Shown piece by piece: positions 58,202 through 64,000 of a DNA stretch of 64,000 nucleotides. The notes under the pieces are model-generated. The model was not told the origin of the DNA. It saw nothing but the letters and a program-made list of their open reading frames with translations, and did no database searches. Made by a program: the position numbers and the translations under genes. Position 1 is the first letter of the stretch. Each line of letters begins with the position of its first letter. Origin of the DNA: Limosilactobacillus secaliphilus (GTDB lineage: Bacteria > Bacillota > Bacilli > Lactobacillales > Lactobacillaceae); contig NZ_JQBW01000010.1 of NCBI RefSeq assembly GCF_001437055.1, forward strand, positions 383,472-447,471, read 5' to 3'.

Positions 58202-60013
58202 TCATTGTTTCAACAACTGTTCCAGCTGGTCTTCTTCCTTTTGCATGACTGCTAATGCATCTTCCAAGTAATCCGGCTTGGTGACATCGATGCCCACTTT
58301 CTTCAGCGTCAAAAGCGGACTAGCAGACCCACCAGCACGCAGGAAGTCCAAGTAACGATCACGCGCACCACTTTGCTTTTCCCATACCTGTTCGGCCAAA
58401 GTCGTGGCAATTGCCCAGGATGTCGCGTATTGGTAAACATAGTAGTGCATGTAGAAGTGCGGCACATAGGCCCAGCTTTGCGTTGGCGTCCCAGCCAATT
58501 TAACCGTTGGGCCGTAATACTTCTGCACCAGTTTTTGGTTCAGTTGATCCAAGTAATCGGCGGTGAGTCGTTGACCCTTTTGCTGCGTCACGTATGCCTG
58601 GTCCTCAAATTCAGCAAACTGGGTCTGGCGGAAGATAGTGCCAATAAAACCGTTGATCGATTGTTCGAGGACGTACAGTTGCTTATCAGGCTGGCCCTCA
58701 TACTTTTGCAATAGGAACTTGGTCAGAATGTTTTCGTTAAAGGTCGACGCTATTTCTGCCAAGAAGATCGGCGCCTCAGCGTATTCTGACGGCTGGGCGT
58801 GTTGGCTAAACCAGCTGTGCATTGCGTGCCCGGATTCGTGAGCTAAAGTGAAGGTCGATTCGAGCTGGTCACTCCAGTTGAGGAGGACGTAAGGGTGGAC
58901 GTTGGCAATCCCGACTTCATAGCCACCGGACCGTTTGCCCTTATTTTCGGCCACATCGACCCAACGCTGCGTCAGTTCATGCTTTAACGCCTGCTCGTAT
59001 TTCGGACCCAGCACCGACAAAGCGGACAAGACCAGCTTTTTGCCCTGGTCATAATCGGCTTTGATGGCCTCTTTTGCCAGCGGAACGTTAACGTCATATT
59101 GGTAAAAATCATCCAATCCTAACGCCTGCTGCTTGATCCGATACCAGCGATGGGCGACATCCAAATGATCATTGACCGTCTTGATCAAATTTTGGTAAAC
59201 CCGCTCATCGATTTCGTTGCTAGACAATGCCGCTGCCCGTGAACTGCTGTAATGACGGAGCTTGGCCAGCGTGTTTTCGCCATCGATAAAGTCGTTCAAC
59301 GTGGCCGCAAAGGTATTGCGCAGTTCATGGTAAGGCTTTTGATAAGCCAAGAAGGCCTCTTTCCGTACTTTGCGCTGCTTCGATTGGGCAAACTCGCCAC
59401 GGTTGCCATCCGTCAATTCGACTAATTCGCCCTGATCGTTGTGCACCTGGCCAAACTTGAGGTCCGCATCGTTCAATGTGTTGAAAATGTCACTAGGACT
59501 GTCAATGCTGCGGCCCAACGAGCTGAGTAATTTTTCTTGATCAGCTGACAGCACATGGCCCTTCTGCAGCCTAGTTTGGTGCAAAGCATAACGAAATTCT
59601 TGCAGTTCAGAATTATTGTTCAACCATTGCTGCAGCTGTTGCCCATCCAGCGCCACAATCTCGGGATCTAAGAAGGATAACTGCTCATCAATAGTGGTTG
59701 CCGTCTGTTCAGCAACCCCCATCAGTTCGGTAGCCGCTGCATCCGTTGTGTCGCTGTCATGACGGAGCATCGCATACACGTATTCCTGCTCCAGATCCGC
59801 ATTGATGGCCTTGGCCTGCTGTAATGCCTGCAAAAGGTTTTGCCCGTCGTTGTCTGCCAGCTTACCCTTCAGCTGCTGTACTTGCTTGGCCTGCTGAGCT
59901 GTTTGCCTAAGCGCTGCTTTCATTTCCTCATCGCTCTCGTACAGGTCGCTTAGGTTCCAGGTCAATTCTGCCGGAACTTCCGCCCGTGTTGGTTGCTTAT
60001 TCTTGCTTGCCAT
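58202..60013 (-). CDS. pepF: Oligoendopeptidase F (M3B)
   Basis: A 603-residue zinc endopeptidase of family M3B. The zinc motif HESGH is at 392-396 in FTLAHESGHAMHSWFSQ, with the third ligand downstream in FLAEIASTFNENIL. The N-terminal region (about 1-200) is the helical oligopeptidase F domain, and SGGYEVGIANVHPYVLLNW precedes the catalytic site. It cleaves peptides of about 7-17 residues in the cytoplasm, supporting nitrogen supply. Start ATG 60013 has AAGGAGGATTTGG. It is in an operon with proC. Confidence 0.95.
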   Translation of the reverse strand: MASKNKQPTRAEVPAELTWNLSDLYESDEEMKAALRQTAQQAKQVQQLKGKLADNDGQNLLQALQQAKAINADLEQEYVYAMLRHDSDTTDAAATELMGVAEQTATTIDEQLSFLDPEIVALDGQQLQQWLNNNSELQEFRYALHQTRLQKGHVLSADQEKLLSSLGRSIDSPSDIFNTLNDADLKFGQVHNDQGELVELTDGNRGEFAQSKQRKVRKEAFLAYQKPYHELRNTFAATLNDFIDGENTLAKLRHYSSSRAAALSSNEIDERVYQNLIKTVNDHLDVAHRWYRIKQQALGLDDFYQYDVNVPLAKEAIKADYDQGKKLVLSALSVLGPKYEQALKHELTQRWVDVAENKGKRSGGYEVGIANVHPYVLLNWSDQLESTFTLAHESGHAMHSWFSQHAQPSEYAEAPIFLAEIASTFNENILTKFLLQKYEGQPDKQLYVLEQSINGFIGTIFRQTQFAEFEDQAYVTQQKGQRLTADYLDQLNQKLVQKYYGPTVKLAGTPTQSWAYVPHFYMHYYVYQYATSWAIATTLAEQVWEKQSGARDRYLDFLRAGGSASPLLTLKKVGIDVTKPDYLEDALAVMQKEEDQLEQLLKQ

Positions 60014-60105
60014 CCAAATCCTCCTTGATCTTGGTTTACTTTCCTTATTCAACGATTTACCATGCTTTAAGTATACTTCTTAAATTGATTCGGAGGAAAA
60101 CGAGA

Positions 60106-60777
60106 ATGGTTTCGACAAAATGGGCTAATAGCCTGCGCGGCCGTTGGTTCTTTTTTGGGCTGTCAATTTTGATCAACGCCTTTTTTAACGCCCTCACCGT
60201 CTCCACTAACATGGGGAGTGGGATCTGGACGGCATCCGCTGTTAGCCTAAGCAAGTGGACGTCATGGTCATTAGGCAACATCCTGTTTTTGGAAGGAGTG
60301 AGCGTTGCCTTTACCAACCTGCTCCTTCTAGGCCGCTTCGACTATTTCCGCCTCATCCGGAACCTGATCTTTATCACCCCATTTAGTTACCTCTTGGCCG
60401 GGTTCGAAGTCATTTTCGTCCACTTGGGTATTGCTCATCTATCACTTTTTTGGCGCTGCATCCTCGACATGATCGGCCTGTTCGGTGTGGCGGCCGCGGT
60501 TTCCCTGTACCAACGGGCCAATTTAATCCTCCACCCCACCGACGACTTGCCCTATATTCTGCGTTTTCGCTTCCTGCACGGCTCACCGGTCTGGTCGCAA
60601 TGGCTCAGCAATGTACCGCCATTGGCCATCGTCTTATTGACCCTGCTCTTCACCCATCATTGGTACGGGTTTGGCCTTGGGACCATCTATAATGTCATCA
60701 CCCAAGGATACTTAATCGGCTGGTCCGACCGTCACGTTTTCGCCGCCTTGCACCATCACCTAGACTTCAAGAACTAG
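60106..60777 (+). CDS. YczE/YyaS-like integral membrane protein
   Basis: A 223-residue protein with five or six membrane helices. The N-terminal FFFGLSILINAFFNALTVSTNMGSGIWTAS and the later YNVITQGYLIGW resemble the YczE/YyaS-YitT group, of unknown function. It is divergent from pepF, with RBS CGGAGGAAAACGAGA. The longer upstream frame is antisense to pepF and rejected. A terminator follows at 60817. Transport or signalling roles are speculative. Confidence 0.75.
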   Translation: MVSTKWANSLRGRWFFFGLSILINAFFNALTVSTNMGSGIWTASAVSLSKWTSWSLGNILFLEGVSVAFTNLLLLGRFDYFRLIRNLIFITPFSYLLAGFEVIFVHLGIAHLSLFWRCILDMIGLFGVAAAVSLYQRANLILHPTDDLPYILRFRFLHGSPVWSQWLSNVPPLAIVLLTLLFTHHWYGFGLGTIYNVITQGYLIGWSDRHVFAALHHHLDFKN

Positions 60778-60816
60778 CAATGGTGGCCAGCCACATTCTA
60801 TTAATTCACACAAATA

Positions 60817-60862
60817 AGTCGGATAATGAGCCATTTGATTTGGTTTCTTATCCGACTTTTTT
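60817..60862 (+). terminator. Terminator of YczE-like gene
   Basis: agtcggataa/ttatccgact with TTTTTTA. Confidence 0.9.
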
Positions 60863-61121
60863 ATATCTTAAATATTATGGTTAAGCCATTTTCTAGCGTT
60901 CAAACCTATATTTCTTAAAAATTTATTGATTTGTGTAAGAATTTATATAACTGATATGAATAATATATACAAGCTCATACGGATAACGTATTATGCATAC
61001 ATAAAGAAAATACTTAATCTAACAGCTCTGCAATAGGTTTAACCCCCCTATGACTGATGCTAATAGATAGAAAGTAAGTTCAATTGCTGCTTTTTATTAA
61101 TTATCACAGGAGGATTAACTT
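60863..61121 (+). promoter_or_regulatory. AT-rich upstream region of surface protein gene
   Basis: This stretch is markedly richer in A and T than the flanking coding DNA and has several TATA-like boxes, but no single clear -35/-10 pair. It ends in the strong ribosome binding site CACAGGAGG. Low GC here contrasts with the surface gene itself. Confidence 0.45.
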
Positions 61122-62915
61122 ATGTTCTCAAAGAATAACAATAAGATGATGGCCCAGAAGAACCGCCCAACTAAGCAACGGTTCGGCTTGCGGAAACTCA
61201 GTATCGGCGTTGCTTCCGTTTTGCTGGGTTTGACTTGGGCCGCTACCGGCTCGGCAAAGGCTGATTCCACAACGGTTAACGACCAGCCAGTAGATGCTGT
61301 AGTGACTGAATCAGCTGCTGGCGATTTACTGCCGGAAGCCTCTTCAGACCAGCCGGTAACTAGCGACAACGGTGCGAGTAGTCAGGTTGAAAGCGACCAA
61401 GCTGTTGACTCAGTGGTGACACCGGAAGACCAGCCGGCAGATGATCAAAGCCCAGTTGGCCAACCAAGTCAGCCGGCACAGCCCGTTCAGCCACAACCAG
61501 AACAGCCGGTTCAACAGCCAGAAAAGCCAGCGCAGCCAGGAATTGGGTTTATCGACTCCATCCAGTCGGACACGATTCTAAAGGACAAGTACGGGATCGA
61601 CATCAACCACCTTGATGCCAAAAGCGTCCTGTTGCTGGCTTCCCTCTTCCACATCTTCGCCAACGAAGCTAACCTTGGGGCCGACGTGAACGGCAACATC
61701 GCCGTGGGTATCCTGGGTGGCAGCATCGACTTCGGCACACGGGGCGACTCCATCCACCTTTCCTCAGGCGACATCCACTACATCCAGCAGTTAAAGGACG
61801 CACTGAACTCCGGATCCTTCCGTAACCCGACCTTTAACCACGTGATCTTTGGCAACGACATTAACGTTGAAGTGATCGATGGCAAAGTTTACGTCAATGG
61901 CCAGTTGATGAATAACTTAAAGCCGGAAGAAGTCTTCATGGACGGTAAGATCCAGTACATCGACTTTGCTAAGGTGTTTGACCGTCTGCTGAAGGCGTCC
62001 AACTTCTACAGCGACCAGGCAACGTCTAACGGGGTTATTCTCGACTTCACGGACATGAATAACCAGTTCATCGATGTTTCCAACGCGACGCCAACTGACA
62101 ACGTGATCTACGTGAACATCCCAGTTGGCCTTCTGCAAGGCAGCCAGCCGATCAAGATTTTCGGCCTGTCGAGCAAGAAGGGCGCACCAACGGTTGTCAT
62201 CAACGTGCTGAACGCAGATGGCACAATCAACGTCGCTACCCAGGTGCTCCTCTTCTACGACGGCAGCAACACGCCAATCAACAACAGCGAAAGTCACTCA
62301 GTTCCGAACCACGTGCTTTGGAACTTTGGCAACGCAGAGGTGATCAACGTTTACTCCGGTCGTTTCATGGGCAGCATCCTTGCGCCAAAGGCAACGGTCA
62401 ACGCCCACGTCAACATCGACGGTAACATCATCGCCAACATCGTTAATATCACTGGCGGTGAATCGCACCGTTGGGACATCCACCCAGTGGTACCACCGTC
62501 CTTCATTGAGATTCCGACGCCGGATCCTGACCCGACACCAGACCCAGATCCAACGCCAGACCCGGAACCAACACCAGATCCTGAACCAACTCCGGACCCA
62601 GAACCGACACCGGATCCTGATCCAACACCAGATCCGGAACCAACGCCAGACTCTGACCCGACGCCAGAACCGGAAGACCCAGCACCAAGCGACCCAACAA
62701 ATGAAGATTCTGCTGACACCAACGCATCAGTAAATCCGTCTAACCAGCTTGAAGCTACGGCTAAAGTCACTCCGAGTATTAGTAATCAACAAGCAGAGTT
62801 GCCACAGCTGGGTAACAATCACCAGACTGGAAAAATAGCCGGGATCCTGTCATTGGCCTTCCTGTTAAACCTGGTAACATTGGGATGGTACAAACGGCGT
62901 AATCGCCAACGGTAG
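61122..62915 (+). CDS. Sortase-anchored surface protein with choice-of-anchor A-like domain
   Basis: A 597-residue precursor. A YSIRK-type signal (FGLRKLSIGVASVLLG, 21-36) is cleaved probably after AKA at about 47. A Pro/Gln/Asp-rich linker covers about 95-145. The main domain (about 145-460) contains NGNIAVGILGGSIDFG and FMGSILAPKATVNAHVNIDGNIIANI, the pattern of choice-of-anchor A domains. Eight TPDPxP hexapeptides form a wall-spanning stalk (from nucleotide 62518). The C-terminal sorting signal has LPQLG (560-564), a helix and RRNRQR; Leu replaces the usual Thr of LPxTG. Likely an adhesin; ligand unknown. Confidence 0.85.
   Translation: MFSKNNNKMMAQKNRPTKQRFGLRKLSIGVASVLLGLTWAATGSAKADSTTVNDQPVDAVVTESAAGDLLPEASSDQPVTSDNGASSQVESDQAVDSVVTPEDQPADDQSPVGQPSQPAQPVQPQPEQPVQQPEKPAQPGIGFIDSIQSDTILKDKYGIDINHLDAKSVLLLASLFHIFANEANLGADVNGNIAVGILGGSIDFGTRGDSIHLSSGDIHYIQQLKDALNSGSFRNPTFNHVIFGNDINVEVIDGKVYVNGQLMNNLKPEEVFMDGKIQYIDFAKVFDRLLKASNFYSDQATSNGVILDFTDMNNQFIDVSNATPTDNVIYVNIPVGLLQGSQPIKIFGLSSKKGAPTVVINVLNADGTINVATQVLLFYDGSNTPINNSESHSVPNHVLWNFGNAEVINVYSGRFMGSILAPKATVNAHVNIDGNIIANIVNITGGESHRWDIHPVVPPSFIEIPTPDPDPTPDPDPTPDPEPTPDPEPTPDPEPTPDPDPTPDPEPTPDSDPTPEPEDPAPSDPTNEDSADTNASVNPSNQLEATAKVTPSISNQQAELPQLGNNHQTGKIAGILSLAFLLNLVTLGWYKRRNRQR
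62518..62661 (+). repeat. 18-bp coding tandem repeat (TPDPxP)8
   Basis: Eight 18-bp units encode TPDPDP or TPDPEP (one TPDSDP). Synonymous variation between units shows the array is not freshly duplicated. Typical of extended Pro/Asp-rich wall spacers. Confidence 0.9.
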
Positions 62916-62931
62916 TCACTCTTATAAAAAC

Positions 62932-62969
62932 AAAGACTGGAGAAAGTTTCGACTTTCTCCAGTCTTTTT
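62932..62969. terminator. Terminator after surface protein gene
   Basis: aaagactggagaaagt/actttctccagtcttt with a TTCG tetraloop and T-rich tail; it may serve both convergent genes. Confidence 0.93.
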
Positions 62970-62991
62970 AATTTGTTATTAGTTAATTAAT

Positions 62992-64000
62992 TTAGTATTC
63001 CCTTTTAGGATTAATCGCAATCCACTCGTCAGCACTATTTCCATTACCTGCTGGATCATCAGTGAACCTCAGAACCACTTGTAATCCTTGAGTTGAATAA
63101 CTTGGCAACATAAAACTAACATTAAAGCCGCTGTTCTGACTTTGATAGATTCTAGGATAAGCTCTAGCAACGTCATCTCGTACTGTAAAGCCAATCTTTT
63201 GGCGACCAATTTCATGACCATTCTGTAGCAGAATTGCATATGCATATGGTTTAGTTAATGATTGATCACTGCACATCCATCCTTGCAGCGTTAATTCTTT
63301 GTCTCTTAAAATTTCACTATCAATGTAATGCGCTGATTGATCAAACATCCCAAGATTTAACCAATAATCGGTGTGTGCTCCATCATTTCCATTGCCATTT
63401 TGATCAGCAGAATAACGACTCACCAATGAATAGTTATGACCAGGTACCAGATTTAAACCAGCAAAAGCATAGTTAAATCTAGAATGATCTGCAGTCTTAG
63501 TATCACTGAATACTTTGCCAACATCAGGCGAGTTCAAAAGAGCTACTTTTTGAGATGCAACTTGTTGTCCAGTTGTATTATCAAAGACTATCAGATAATG
63601 ATTTGGTTCTAATTGAGAAATATCATCTGCGTGCCACCCTGCAACTTGTAATTGACCATTACTAAAGTTTACTGAATCTAAGTGAGCCCTATTAATATGG
63701 GTTATTGGGTTAAACCAATAATCAACCGCATTCCCATTACCAGCAGCATCATCTGTCCAGCGAGAAATAAATTGAATATTGTCATTGTAAAAATCAGATG
63801 TCAGCGTGAATGGAGCTATGAATCCAGAATTTACAGCATTGGCTACTGTTGGATAAACATTAGCCACGTCTGGACGGCTAACAGTTGTTACCCGACTTCT
63901 TGCAATCTCATGACCCAGATTCTGATCCCAGGCAATAATGTAATGATAAGGGCGCCCAGCAGCTTGATTAGTAGCATGCCAGCCTGTAACCATCAAAATA
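62992..64000 (-). CDS. Secreted-type repeat protein, C-terminal part (N-terminus outside window)
   Basis: The frame is open at the right window edge, so only the last 336 residues are seen. They consist of about three imperfect repeats of roughly 110 residues. Each has a LQVxGWHAxxxxxxxPxxYxIxxDxxTGxxVASxKV-like first half, an RPDVAxVYP/SPDVGKVF segment and an endpiece of the form SRWxDDxAGNGNxxDYWxN (quoted as consensus). Repeats of this kind occur at the C-termini of lactobacillar muramidases and other cell-wall proteins, probably as wall- or carbohydrate-binding modules (from memory of the family, not checked). The repeats are less GC-rich than nearby genes. Confidence 0.7.
   Translation of the reverse strand, partial: ILMVTGWHATNQAAGRPYHYIIAWDQNLGHEIARSRVTTVSRPDVANVYPTVANAVNSGFIAPFTLTSDFYNDNIQFISRWTDDAAGNGNAVDYWFNPITHINRAHLDSVNFSNGQLQVAGWHADDISQLEPNHYLIVFDNTTGQQVASQKVALLNSPDVGKVFSDTKTADHSRFNYAFAGLNLVPGHNYSLVSRYSADQNGNGNDGAHTDYWLNLGMFDQSAHYIDSEILRDKELTLQGWMCSDQSLTKPYAYAILLQNGHEIGRQKIGFTVRDDVARAYPRIYQSQNSGFNVSFMLPSYSTQGLQVVLRFTDDPAGNGNSADEWIAINPKREY

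Noticed and set aside
62518-62661. Short tandem repeats resembling a CRISPR array
   Set aside because: The 18-bp units are contiguous, in frame and code for TPDPxP; there are no unique spacers and no cas genes.
62351-62770. Minus-strand frame coding for a long Gly-Ser-Val repeat (GSGSGVGSGSG)
   Set aside because: It is the reverse reading of the (TPDPxP)8 stalk of the surface protein; repeat composition creates the open frame.

Overview
The window reads as a chromosome segment of a Firmicute of the family Lactobacillaceae, with strong AGGAGG-type ribosome binding sites, CcpA-type cre sites, mannose-family PTS genes, a YSIRK/sortase surface protein and a D-aspartate cross-bridge gene set. An obligately heterofermentative genus such as Limosilactobacillus is a guess: glucose-6-phosphate and 6-phosphogluconate dehydrogenases fit it but do not prove it. 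No rRNA, tRNA, CRISPR array or insertion sequence was recognised.

Layout. 0-12.8 kb is mostly housekeeping: a C69 dipeptidase cut by the left edge, an M50-like membrane protein, a YbaK deacylase, a GntR/HAD/TIM-barrel operon, a DUF1836 regulator, a CNNM-type transporter, nrdI, an MFS exporter, a PhnB-like protein, zwf and a condensation-fold protein. 12.8-47.3 kb is one large sugar-acid island: a D-2-hydroxyacid dehydrogenase, uxuB, gntK, the operon GH31-uxaC-uidA, its GntR regulator, a mannose-family PTS operon, two histidine phosphatases around a LysR gene, an intracellular GH30 enzyme, kduI-kduD-TIM barrel-kdgA, two near-identical GPH transporters, a 45-residue membrane peptide heading an operon with GH28, GH105 and two esterases, a SIS isomerase with kdgK, and gnd. 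47.3-48.4 kb holds an orphan T-box unit on the minus strand. 48.4-60.8 kb returns to core functions: an aminotransferase, a SpoU methyltransferase, murE, asnH, aslA, a universal stress protein, an Lrp regulator, proC, pepF and a YczE-like membrane protein. 60.8-64 kb encodes two surface proteins.

How the island works (family knowledge plus inference). Glucuronides are split by UidA, and glucuronate or galacturonate passes through UxaC and UxuB to an aldonate. Pectin oligomers taken up by the GPH transporters would be deacetylated by the esterases and cut in the cytoplasm by GH28 and GH105. Unsaturated uronate then goes through KduI and KduD to 2-keto-3-deoxygluconate, and KdgK and KdgA make pyruvate and glyceraldehyde 3-phosphate. 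GntK feeds gluconate to Gnd. The mannonate and altronate dehydratases needed to close the hexuronate branch were not found in this window.

Regulation is unusually legible. Ten or more cre-like sites mark the island. A LacI-type palindrome around TGTTAACG recurs at five promoters and lies on the -10 box in three of them. A second near-palindrome (ACTRATATATYAGT) recurs at uxuB, gntK, the GH31 operon and the GntR gene itself.
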